From assembly GCF_018388445.1 (NCBI RefSeq), contig NZ_CP074405.1, forward strand, positions 62,001 through 126,000: a stretch of DNA of 64,000 nt, given 5' to 3'. Every line of letters starts with the position of its first letter. Positions within the stretch are counted from its first letter, which is position 1. Origin of the DNA: Cellulomonas wangleii. Lineage in GTDB: Bacteria; Actinomycetota; Actinomycetes; Actinomycetales; Cellulomonadaceae. The notes below the pieces were generated by a model. The model made no database searches and was not told the DNA's origin. It saw only the letters and a program-made list of their open reading frames with translations. Shown here one piece after another: positions 23,890 through 33,903 of the stretch. The position numbers were made by a program, and so were the translations under genes.

Positions 23890-26580
23890 TCAGTCGACGG
23901 GGAACAGCGACAGGCTGAGCGTGCCCGTGTACTCGCCGGGCATCGTCTCGACCGGGACGTCGAGCACGAGGTCCGCGCCCAGCGTCGTCGTGCCGAGACG
24001 GCCCTCCGGCGTGGCCGACGCCAGACGCCCCGGGATGACGAGGCCCTCGCCGCCGGTGAGCGCGGTGGCGCGGGCGTCACCGGCGACGATCCCCGCACGC
24101 GGGGTCTCGACACGCGGCGTCCAGCCCAGGTGCTTCGCGTCGAGCAGACGCGAGCCGGAGTCGAACGAGTACGCCTGGCCGGTGACCGCCCACCCCGTGA
24201 CCCCCGCCTGCGAGACGGAGCGGGAGTCGACGACCGTCACCGCGGGCAGCTGGCCCCGGAACCGCAGCGCGGTGCCGGTGTTCTGCGGCCCGTCGAGCGT
24301 GACGCTGTCGGCCGCGACCGACAGCGCCAGGACGCCGTCCTGGCCCTCCGGCACGACGGCCTTCAGCTCGACGCCCTCGGTGGTGGCCGGGTCGCGGAAC
24401 AGGCGCGGCAGCAGGTCGATCAGGTTCTTCGACCACACGTCGAACCCGTGCGGGCCCTGCGTGACGCCGGCGAACTCGTGGTCGATCCCGTTGGACTCCA
24501 GGAGGTCCAGGAGGTCCATCGTCGCCTGGTACGTGAAGTCGGTCTTGTCACCGGTGTAGATCCGCGCCAGGCGGGTCTCGGCGTTGACGGCGGCGGGGTC
24601 GAACTGCGGGGTGTTGAAGAACAGGCCGCCGGAGAACGCGCCCATCCACCCGAACTGGCCCGGGCGGGTCAGCCACGTGTTGAGCGTGTTCATGGCGCCC
24701 ATCGACAGCCCGGCGATGGCCTGGCCGGCCGCGTCGTCCGCGATGTTGTACTCGGCCCGCGCGGCGGGTGCGAGGTTCTCCATGAGCTCGGCCGGGAAGT
24801 CCGGCGAGTTGCCGTTCCCCATGACGACCACCATCGGGACGATCGCGCCGTCCTTGATGTAGTGGTCGAGGATCTGCGGCGCGCGGCCCACCTCGACCCA
24901 GTCGCCGTAGTTCTGCCCGCCACCGTGGTTGAGGTACAGCACGGGGTAGGGCTCGGCGCGGTCCGGGTCGTAGCCCTTCGGCGTCCAGACGTACGCCTTG
25001 CGCTCCTCGTTGGCGACGGCGCTCTGGTAGGTCAGGACCTCCAGGTTGCCGCGGTCCTCCGCAGGAAGGTCCCCGAGCAGGCGGTCGGTCTCGCCCGGGA
25101 CGAACAGCGGGCTGACACCGGTGAGGGTGTTGACCGTGTCCTCGGGGTCCTTCACGTCGACCCCGTCGACCACGTACCGGTAGTAGTAGAACCCGTCGAG
25201 CGGGCCCATCTGCAGCCGCCAGCGGTCGCCGACCTTCGTCATCGGCACGCGGAACCACGCACCGTTGGGGGCCCAGTTGGCCCACACGGTGACGTCCTTG
25301 GCGTCCTTGAACTGCGTGCCCGTCTCGAAGGTGACGATGCCGTCCTCGTCCACGTGCGGCGTGGTGATCGACCCGGTGGCGGGCGCCGTGTAGCGCTCGT
25401 CGAGCGGGCCGTGACCCTCGCGCGGGCCGTGGCCGGCGTCGGTGAAGACGCGCGACGCGAAGTCCCGCAGCCCTTCGCGCCACGTGTCCCACGTGCCGCC
25501 GGTGTCGGGGTCGACGCCGTCGAACTCGTGCTCGACACCCGCGCGCTCCAGTGCCCGCAGCATGTCGTGCGTCGGGTTGTAGGCGGGGTCGAGCACGTTG
25601 CCGACGTAGACGCGCAGCCGGTCGGTGCCCTCGTTGATCTCACGCGCCGTCGTGGCGCTGATCGATCCCGTGAGGCGCCCCGAGAACGACGCGACCTCGC
25701 GGAAGACGCCGGGGTCGGTGCGCAGCACCGTCAGCGCCTGCTGGGCGCCGGCGCCGATCCCGGCCAGCGCCTGGTCCTCCTGCGACACGTGGTACGCGTC
25801 GCGGGTGGCCGCGGCGACGCCGTCGAGGAGGTCGGCGCCCGGGTCCGAGCCGCCGATCTGCGACATCACGACGACCATCGGCGTCAGGTCGCCCTCGGCG
25901 GCGAGGTTGTCGAGCACCTGCCGCGCACGGCCCAGCTCGGTCCACTCGTCCGCGGACTGGCCCGTGTCGGCCAGCAGGTGGAGCACCGGGTAGGCATCCT
26001 CGCGCTCGGCGTCGTAGCCGGGCGGCGTCCAGACCAGCGACGTGCGCTCGTCACCGGAGACGGGGCTCTCCCACGTCAGCTCCGTGACCGCACCGCCGTT
26101 CGGGACGTCGGCCATCCACTGCACCGACGGCCCGGGCACGAAGAACGTGCTCCAGGTGGGCTTCGACGCGATCGTCACGGGGGTGTCCGGGTTGCGGAAG
26201 GACTTCTTGGTGCGGTCCGGGAACGTCGCCGTGTACTGGTAGTAGTACAGGCCCGGGTCCAGGATCCCGACCTGCGTCGGGTAGTCCGTGCCGCTGGGGT
26301 CCATGGCCAGGTCGGACCACGTGCCCGCCGGGCCGATGTTGCCCTGCAGCTCCACGACCTGCGGCGTGCCGCCGACGAGCTCGTGGACCACCGCCTGCGG
26401 CGCGGTGAACCGGTAGTACCCCTCGGGTGTCACCGACACCCACGGGTCGGGCGCGACGCCCTCGGCTGCTGCTGCTGGTGGTGCCATCACTGCCGCCGTT
26501 CCCAGTGCGAGCGCGGCCCCTGTGACCACGGCTGTCGTCCTGTGGTGCGTGCCGCGTGGCCCTCTGCGAGTCATCCCCAT
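23890..26580 (-). CDS. Secreted double-esterase (CE1/Esterase D-like) protein with one degenerate domain
   Basis: 896 residues with a Sec signal peptide (about 1-39, ending AAAA). Layout: N-terminal beta domain (45-140), esterase-like domain 1 (about 160-380), second beta domain (395-495), esterase domain 2 (about 505-730), C-terminal domain (735-896). Domain 2 has an intact nucleophile elbow GLSMG (Ser626), probable acid in TGDKTDF and His711 (QGPHGFDVW). Domain 1 has GIGAG (Gly276) and lacks the equivalent His, so it should be inactive. Related two-module proteins include feruloyl/acetyl esterases that act on plant cell-wall polysaccharide. GAGGAGGAG precedes ATG 26580 by 5 nt. The C-terminal domain resembles surface-anchoring WxL-like segments. 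Confidence 0.85.
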   Translation of the reverse strand: MGMTRRGPRGTHHRTTAVVTGAALALGTAAVMAPPAAAAEGVAPDPWVSVTPEGYYRFTAPQAVVHELVGGTPQVVELQGNIGPAGTWSDLAMDPSGTDYPTQVGILDPGLYYYQYTATFPDRTKKSFRNPDTPVTIASKPTWSTFFVPGPSVQWMADVPNGGAVTELTWESPVSGDERTSLVWTPPGYDAEREDAYPVLHLLADTGQSADEWTELGRARQVLDNLAAEGDLTPMVVVMSQIGGSDPGADLLDGVAAATRDAYHVSQEDQALAGIGAGAQQALTVLRTDPGVFREVASFSGRLTGSISATTAREINEGTDRLRVYVGNVLDPAYNPTHDMLRALERAGVEHEFDGVDPDTGGTWDTWREGLRDFASRVFTDAGHGPREGHGPLDERYTAPATGSITTPHVDEDGIVTFETGTQFKDAKDVTVWANWAPNGAWFRVPMTKVGDRWRLQMGPLDGFYYYRYVVDGVDVKDPEDTVNTLTGVSPLFVPGETDRLLGDLPAEDRGNLEVLTYQSAVANEERKAYVWTPKGYDPDRAEPYPVLYLNHGGGQNYGDWVEVGRAPQILDHYIKDGAIVPMVVVMGNGNSPDFPAELMENLAPAARAEYNIADDAAGQAIAGLSMGAMNTLNTWLTRPGQFGWMGAFSGGLFFNTPQFDPAAVNAETRLARIYTGDKTDFTYQATMDLLDLLESNGIDHEFAGVTQGPHGFDVWSKNLIDLLPRLFRDPATTEGVELKAVVPEGQDGVLALSVAADSVTLDGPQNTGTALRFRGQLPAVTVVDSRSVSQAGVTGWAVTGQAYSFDSGSRLLDAKHLGWTPRVETPRAGIVAGDARATALTGGEGLVIPGRLASATPEGRLGTTTLGADLVLDVPVETMPGEYTGTLSLSLFPVD

Positions 26581-27040
26581 CGATACTCCTCCTCGGTCGC
26601 CGACCGGCAGGAGGACGCGGACGACCTGGCCCTCCACGTCGAGGGCGGGATCGCGGTGCTGCTTCCCCCTGCGGTTGCCGCAGGCGTCCACGACGCCCAC
26701 GACGTGCCCGCCGGTCTGCAGCGTTGCAGGAGCGGGTTGTCCGAATGCTGTCCGGTCGGGAGGTTTAACGTCAAGCCTCCACGCCCGGCGGGTCGATCTG
26801 GTGGCCTGGTCATGTATCACGGGCCCGCCCTTGACCGGGGTTCCGACCGGGGCAGAGACTGCGAGGACGGGAGCAGACCGGGCCGCACCGCTGCGGAGCC
26901 GGACGCCCAGACACCGCTCGCGGTGTCGTGCGGTTGCCCCGACGCAGGGGGAGCGTCGTCGGTCGTTGGGGGTGTCGGTGCGGGTCCGGTGACGCCGCGG
27001 CCTGCGAGGTCCGCCCGGCCGCGTGGCGGACGGGGGCGGC
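26581..27040. other. Intergenic region between divergent esterase and sigma-54 activator genes
   Basis: 460 bp without a convincing gene. On the minus strand, TTGACG (26774-26769), an 18-bp spacer and CAGCAT (26750-26745) could drive the esterase gene with a leader of about 155 nt. An inverted repeat CTGCA-N4-TGCAG (26716-26729) lies just inside that transcript and could be an operator. Upstream of the activator gene I see neither a clear -35/-10 nor a -24/-12 element. Confidence 0.4.
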
Positions 27041-28564
<1,524 letters not shown>

Positions 28565-29154
28565 AGGTACTCCGCGATCTCCTTCCACGCGACGTCCGCG
28601 CCCTTCTGCTGCGGCTGCTTCTTCGGCGTGAGGTCGTAGGCGTCGCGGTAGTTCGAGAACCGGTAGAACGCGTACCTGACCAGCGGCTCGACCATCGACC
28701 CGCGGACGACCGGTCCGACGTCCCGGCCCCACCGCGGTTCGGTGTGCGCGGGGAGCGCGAGCGGCGCGGGGCTCAGCGCGTACCAGTCGCCGAGCCTGCC
28801 CAGCCACGCGACGAGGTCCTTGTCCGCGGGGCGGGCCGGGGGCGTCGTGCTCGTGGTGGTCGGCACCAGCAGGTACGGCATGACGGCGCGCGGCGCGAGG
28901 TCGCCCGGCTGGTGGCGGTAGGTCAGCAGGAACGCCTGCTGGTACGGCTGCTTCGCCTCGGCCTTGTGCTTCTGGATGCTCTTGAGCCCGGCGAGGACGC
29001 CGCGGACGTTGTGCGGCTTCACCTCGGCGAACCCGAGCTTCCCCGCGCTGTACGCGGGCACGGGCTTCCTCGACAGCGGCGGCGCCGGCAGCATCGTCCC
29101 CGGCTCGATCATGATGCTCGACATGTCGGTCTCCTCGCGTGGATCGGTCCCGGC

Positions 29155-29925
29155 TCACACCGGGACGGGGGTGGTGGCCGGCGCCCTGCGGACGGCGGCG
29201 ACGAGCCGGCGGACGTTGCCCGCCAGGACGAGGGCGAGGTCCTCGCGCGCGAGCGGCAGCGCGCGGACCTTCGCGAGCTCGGCCGCCGGGTGCAGGTAGG
29301 GCCCGTCGGTGCCGAGCAGCACCTTGTGGGCGCCCGCACGCCGCACGGCGTCGAGCAGCACGTCGACGTAGCGGACGCCGGACGTGTCGGTGTGGACGTT
29401 GGGCAGCCGCACGAGCAGGTCGGCGAACCGGGTCTGCGCGCGCCAGTCGTCGGCGAACGACGACAGGTGCGGCACGACCCACGCGACGTCGGGCCAGCGC
29501 GTGGCGAAGTGCGCGACCTGGTCGACGTCGCCGCCGGGGTCGTGCACGACGGGCAGCGCGCGGGCGTCGGCGACGCGGGCGACCTCGTCGGTCATCGGGC
29601 CGTCGCGCCAGTGCACCTTGACCGCGCGGAACCCCCACGCGTCGACGGCCGTGGTGACCATGGCCCCGATGCGGCCCGCGTCGGGGCGCGTGCCGACGAA
29701 CACGACACCCGTCCACCGGCGCGGGTCGGCGGCCACGATGCGGGCGACCCGCCGGTTGGCGGCGGGGTAGTCGTCCGACGGCGGGGCCATGAGCAGCGTG
29801 TGGTCGACGCCGGCGCGCCGGGCGCGGACGGCGTACCGGTGCAGCGCGGCGTCGGGGCGGTCGTCGCCCAGCGGGTCGGGCATGACGTCGCCCAGGCCGG
29901 CGTGGCAGTGGGCGTCGACGATCAT
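29155..29925 (-). CDS. Amidohydrolase-family (PF04909-type) metal-dependent hydrolase
   Basis: 256 residues, a TIM-barrel hydrolase. The N-terminal metal motif is DAHCHAG (His6, His8). Later metal and active-site segments read AVKVHWRD, LPVVHDPGGDVDQV, 'WVVPHLSSFADDW' and the end-of-barrel 'KVLLGTDGPYLHPAAELAKV' with its Asp. Enzymes of this group hydrolyse or decarboxylate small ring or carboxylate substrates. ATG 29925 overlaps the stop of the upstream PLP-enzyme gene (ATGA), so the two are coupled and may act in sequence. Sixth gene of the minus-strand operon. Confidence 0.82.
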   Translation of the reverse strand: MIVDAHCHAGLGDVMPDPLGDDRPDAALHRYAVRARRAGVDHTLLMAPPSDDYPAANRRVARIVAADPRRWTGVVFVGTRPDAGRIGAMVTTAVDAWGFRAVKVHWRDGPMTDEVARVADARALPVVHDPGGDVDQVAHFATRWPDVAWVVPHLSSFADDWRAQTRFADLLVRLPNVHTDTSGVRYVDVLLDAVRRAGAHKVLLGTDGPYLHPAAELAKVRALPLAREDLALVLAGNVRRLVAAVRRAPATTPVPV

Positions 29926-30986
29926 CGCGGCACCGCCGTCGGGACGGTGGGCAGGCCGGTGCCCGGCACGGCGCCGCGCAGGGCGGCCAGGACGTGCTCG
30001 ACGTCGGCCGGGGCGTGCTCCGCGGTGACGACGAACGTCAGGACGGGCCCCGGCAGGCACGCCGGGGCCAGGACGAGGGCCCGGACGCCGCGCCCGCGCA
30101 GCACGCGTGCGACCCGTGCCGGGTCGGGGACGCGCGCGTGGACGACGGGGAACGGGCGCCCCACGACCGCGAGCCCCAGCCGCCGCAGACCCGCGCGCAG
30201 CGCGCGGACCAGCCACCACAGGCGACGCCGGCGCCGTGCCAGCACCGGGCCGCCCGCGGGGTCGGTCGCGCGGTCCGCGGCCCGCAGGTCGGCGGCCGTC
30301 GGCGGGCTCGCGTGCCACCGCGTGCCGTGCACCGCGAGGCGCGCGACGACGTCCCGCGGCCCGGTCGTCACGGTCAGGGGCGCCCCGAGGCCCTTCGCCA
30401 GCGAGACGACCTGGACCGCGCCGACGGGCCGCCCACCGGCCCAGCGCCACGTGCCCGACCCGCCGGGGCCGAGCACCCCGAACGCCTGCGTGTCGTCGAC
30501 GACGAGCGTGCCGCCCGCCGCGCGCACGACGCGCTCGAGCGCGGCGAGCGGCGCGGGCCGGTTGCACGCGGCGCACCAGCCGTCCGTCACGACGACGGGC
30601 CGCCGCCCGGTACGCGCGCCCCGCCCGTGCCCCGCGCCCTCGCCCGCGAGGAGCCGCGCGACGTCGTCGACGTCGTGGTGCCCGAACGCGCGGACCACCG
30701 GCGCCGTCGCACCCGCCGCGAGCCTGACCAGCGGGTACGCCCCCGCGTCGACCAGCACCGCCGACGGTGCGAGCACGTCCACGACGTCGACGAGCGCGTG
30801 CAGCGCCGAGCGGTGCACGATGCCGGCGGGAGCCCCGAGCCGGGCCGCGACGCGTGCGGCGACCCGGCGGGCGGCCACCGGCTCGTCGAGCGCCGCCGCA
30901 CGGCCCGTCGTCAGGGACGTCCACCCGGCGCGGTCGCCTGCCGGGTGGTGCAGGCCGAGGAACAGCGAGGACGTCAGGTCGAGCAC
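29922..30986 (-). CDS. KBL/AONS-like pyridoxal-phosphate enzyme
   Basis: 354 residues. Pattern of the alpha-oxoamine synthase branch of fold-type I PLP enzymes: VVVTDGWCAACN, 'LVVDDTQAFGVLGPGGSGTW' (the D-x-x-H/Q-x-x-G-x-x-G motif, with Gln in place of His), and VVSLAKGLGAPL with the PLP Lys. Members condense amino acids with acyl-CoA or act as glycine C-acetyltransferase or 8-amino-7-oxononanoate synthase. At 354 residues it is shorter than most (about 390). GTG 30986 has AGGGG upstream. No biotin gene is near. Fifth gene of the operon and coupled to the amidohydrolase. Confidence 0.75.
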   Translation of the reverse strand: MLDLTSSLFLGLHHPAGDRAGWTSLTTGRAAALDEPVAARRVAARVAARLGAPAGIVHRSALHALVDVVDVLAPSAVLVDAGAYPLVRLAAGATAPVVRAFGHHDVDDVARLLAGEGAGHGRGARTGRRPVVVTDGWCAACNRPAPLAALERVVRAAGGTLVVDDTQAFGVLGPGGSGTWRWAGGRPVGAVQVVSLAKGLGAPLTVTTGPRDVVARLAVHGTRWHASPPTAADLRAADRATDPAGGPVLARRRRRLWWLVRALRAGLRRLGLAVVGRPFPVVHARVPDPARVARVLRGRGVRALVLAPACLPGPVLTFVVTAEHAPADVEHVLAALRGAVPGTGLPTVPTAVPR

Positions 30987-30997
30987 GACGCACGCCC

Positions 30998-32521
30998 CTA
31001 GGCGCGCACGCGTGCGCGGTTGCGGCGGGCCAGCAGCACGGCCGGCATCGTCGCGTCGACCCCGAGCTGCAGGTCCACCCCCGTGACCGTGCGGTACGCG
31101 TGCACGTACCGGTGCACGGGGTCGCGCATGAGCCGGGCCCAGTTGGCGGCCGAGTCGGCCGTCAGGGAGATGTCGCTCCAGTCGCCCCAGCGGACGCTCA
31201 TGACGAGCTGCTCGCCGTGCACCGCCAGCTCGTGGAAGCTCATGACGGACGTGTCGCCCCAGCCGCACAGCGCGCGCACCGTGTCGACCTTGTCCATCCA
31301 GGGCTCCTCGTACGGCACCATCGGCCGCCCGCCCAGGAACTCGCGCATCTCGGGCTGGGCCAGCACGTACTGCATGGCCATCGCCTCGATGCGCGACTGC
31401 AGCGCCACGCCGTCGAACTGGTTCTCCGCGCCCGGCGCGAGGGTCCGGTGCAGGTCGCGCAGCGCGTTGAGGACGGGGAACCCGTCCGCCACGACCGTGG
31501 TGTCGTCGTCGAGCCGGTGGAACCGCAGCGCCTCGTGCAGCAGCGTGTGGAACGACTCGAGGAACTGGCTGCGCCGCTCCACGTACTGCAGCGAGCCGGG
31601 CACGGCGCGGCCGATGAGGCTCAGCCCGTACTCGTACTCGTACTCCGCGGCGCGCCGCCGCACCGTCAGGCGGTCGATCTCGTGGTCGCCCCACGTGTAC
31701 AGCAGGTTGCGCAGCGGACGCAGGTAGCTCAGGGAGAACCGCTCGAGCGCGAGACCGTTCGGCAGCCGCCGGTTCTGGAACCGCGCGAGGATCAGGTTCA
31801 TCGCCTGGAAGGTCGCGCCCTCCTCGTCCCAGTACGTCCAGATCAGCTCGACGGGTGCCGGCCGGACGAGCAGCTCCTCGTCGATGTCCGCGACGCCGTC
31901 CGCGGCCGTGCGGCCGAGGCGCGCGTCGGGGTACCGGCTCGCGACGTTCTCGAGGTACGGGAGGTTGCCGCCCTCGAGGTAGTTGCCGCCGGGGTCGATG
32001 ATCGTCGTGGTGTCGCGCTCGAGGAACTCCCGGGTCGCGCGCAGGATCACGTCGTACGCGGCCGGCGAGAACGCCCCGTTCGTCTCGCGCTGCAGCGCGC
32101 GGTCGACGTGCAGCTGGTACTCCGCGAACCGGCGCGCCCGCGTCACCCGCAGGATCTCCTGCGTGAGCACGACGTCGCTCGTGGGGGTCGTCGCCGTGCG
32201 CGCGAGCTGCACGCGCGCGGGCGGCGGCTCCTCGTCGGCCGTCACCGTGCCGACCACGTGGAACTCGCTCTCCGCGACGACCACCTCGGGCGTCACGCCG
32301 ACGTCGACGACCTGCACGACGTACGGCCCGGAGGGTGCGTCGACGAGGGGCACGCCGACCTTCGCCGCGGTGCCGTTCGCGTTCGTCTGCACCACGCGGT
32401 CGATCGTCCCGAACTCCACCGGACCGACCAGCCGCGCCTCGTACCGGTGGTTGCGGACGAGCTCGGTGGCGGTGAACCGCACCTCGCCGTCGACGAACCG
32501 CGGCGTCTGGATCTTGACCAT
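30998..32521 (-). CDS. Unknown 507-residue protein of the sigma-54 operon
   Basis: No signal peptide. Residues 1-95 look beta-rich (KIQTPRFVDGEVRFTATELV, 'SGPYVVQVVDVGVTPEVVVA'), like a small Ig- or filament-type domain. The remaining 400 residues are mostly helical with many aromatics and Arg: EYQLHVDRALQRETNGAF, TYWDEEGATFQAMNLILARF, 'AAEYEYEYGLSLIGRAVPGS', 'SFHTLLHEALRFHRLDDDTT'. No catalytic motif is evident. ATG 32521 with GGGAAG upstream; 11 nt after the HExxH gene. Size and layout would suit a structural or scaffold component, but that is a guess. Confidence 0.6.
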   Translation of the reverse strand: MVKIQTPRFVDGEVRFTATELVRNHRYEARLVGPVEFGTIDRVVQTNANGTAAKVGVPLVDAPSGPYVVQVVDVGVTPEVVVAESEFHVVGTVTADEEPPPARVQLARTATTPTSDVVLTQEILRVTRARRFAEYQLHVDRALQRETNGAFSPAAYDVILRATREFLERDTTTIIDPGGNYLEGGNLPYLENVASRYPDARLGRTAADGVADIDEELLVRPAPVELIWTYWDEEGATFQAMNLILARFQNRRLPNGLALERFSLSYLRPLRNLLYTWGDHEIDRLTVRRRAAEYEYEYGLSLIGRAVPGSLQYVERRSQFLESFHTLLHEALRFHRLDDDTTVVADGFPVLNALRDLHRTLAPGAENQFDGVALQSRIEAMAMQYVLAQPEMREFLGGRPMVPYEEPWMDKVDTVRALCGWGDTSVMSFHELAVHGEQLVMSVRWGDWSDISLTADSAANWARLMRDPVHRYVHAYRTVTGVDLQLGVDATMPAVLLARRNRARVRA

Positions 32522-32532
32522 GGCACTTCCCT

Positions 32533-33903
32533 TCAGGGCTGGGCGCTGGCCGCGACGGGTGCCGCGGGGCGCTGGTGTGCGGGACGGGGACGCGCGTGAT
32601 GGGGGCGCGCCATGACGTCGATGGACGAGCGGACCGCCCAGGCGGCCAGCACGTCGGCGAGCACCGCGGACTCCTGCTGCGGGGCGACGAGCCCGGCGCC
32701 GCGCGCCTGGCCCATGACGGCGAACACGAGCGTCGGGGGGCGCCGGGCCAGCACGCCCAGGTCGTCCCCCCACGTGCGCCGCAGCGTCAGCAGGTGCTCC
32801 GGCGTCCGGGTCGCCAGCGGCAGGACGTCGGCGATCGCGCGACCGCCGAGCAGGGGAGGGCGGTGCCCGGCCATGAGGTCGGCGAAGTCGTCGGCCGTGC
32901 CCTCGAGGCGGGTGATGTCCGCCTGCAGCTCCGGGGTCACGTCCTGCACCGGGTAGCAGGCCTTCCACGCGGCGACCAGCGCGTCCCACTGCGGGTGCGG
33001 GTAGAACGTGCGGCCGATCGCCGCGGACAGCAGGACCCGCACGTACGGCATGGGGTGCGGGTCGCCGCGCGGCGGCCGGAACGTCAGGGAGCGCGGCAGG
33101 CTCACGACGGCCAGCAGGCCCAGGGTCGAGGAGATGCCGAGCTTGCCGACGGACCACAGGTCCGCGACGCACTCCGAGACCGTCGAGTGCCACCCGTCCC
33201 ACGCGGCGGCCTCCGCCGGCCCCGCACGCGCGCGCCGCCGGGCGATCGCGTCCTGCAGGGACGGCACCAGCTCGAGCTGGGCCGCGACCTGGTGGCCCAC
33301 CTCGTGGATCAGCGACGACGCGACGCCGTGCCCCACCATCCGCTCGCGCGGGACGCGGATGACGGCGACGGGCGACAGGCGCCCGCCCGGCAGCCGCGTG
33401 CGCGCCCGGCGGATCGCCGCGCCGGCCCCCCGGGCCAGGTAGCAGACCAGCGGCGGCGGCTCGACCGGCGGGTCCGGCATGCCCACCGCGTCGGCGGCCA
33501 GCCGGTCGAGGCCCGACAGCCACACGCCGGTGCCCTGCTCGCTGCGCTGCGTCACCACCTCGGCGAACACGTCGAGCTGGGACAGGACGTCGTTGAACCG
33601 CATGCGGATCGCGACGAACCGGCGCTGCTGCTCCCACGCGGGCGCGGCCGCCCCCGGGCCGGTGAGCCAGTCGAGGAAGCCCTCGACCTCGTCCCGCAGG
33701 GCCGTGCGGCCGACGTGCAGGAACCGCTCGATCGCCCGGTGCGCGTCGTACGGCAGGGCCGCCGCCAGCACCATCGTCTCGGTCATGACGAACGGCCGCA
33801 GCCGGCCGAGGCGCACGAGCAGCGCCTCGGCCTCCTGCGCGACGAGCGCCGGCGCGAGGGTGGCGCCGTCCGGGACGGGGTGGCGGTCCGCACGCGTGGT
33901 CAT
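32533..33903 (-). CDS. HExxH (zincin-like) protein of the sigma-54 operon
   Basis: 456 residues, no signal peptide. A zinc-metallopeptidase motif HEVGH lies at 200-204 (SSLIHEVGHQVAAQL), with a downstream Glu at 244 (SECVADLWSVGKLG) placed like the third ligand of gluzincins. The N-terminal 150 residues are helical. The region after the motif contains 'PYVRVLLSAAIGRTFYPHPQW'. A peptidase that processes or releases a neighbour product is a reasonable idea, not shown. ATG 33903 overlaps the stop of the preceding gene (ATGA), so the two are translationally coupled. Confidence 0.7.
   Translation of the reverse strand: MTTRADRHPVPDGATLAPALVAQEAEALLVRLGRLRPFVMTETMVLAAALPYDAHRAIERFLHVGRTALRDEVEGFLDWLTGPGAAAPAWEQQRRFVAIRMRFNDVLSQLDVFAEVVTQRSEQGTGVWLSGLDRLAADAVGMPDPPVEPPPLVCYLARGAGAAIRRARTRLPGGRLSPVAVIRVPRERMVGHGVASSLIHEVGHQVAAQLELVPSLQDAIARRRARAGPAEAAAWDGWHSTVSECVADLWSVGKLGISSTLGLLAVVSLPRSLTFRPPRGDPHPMPYVRVLLSAAIGRTFYPHPQWDALVAAWKACYPVQDVTPELQADITRLEGTADDFADLMAGHRPPLLGGRAIADVLPLATRTPEHLLTLRRTWGDDLGVLARRPPTLVFAVMGQARGAGLVAPQQESAVLADVLAAWAVRSSIDVMARPHHARPRPAHQRPAAPVAASAQP

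Noticed and set aside
27023..27040. Alternative GTG start of the activator six codons upstream
   Set aside because: It has no better ribosome site than ATG 27041; the difference is not decidable but the ATG is preferred.
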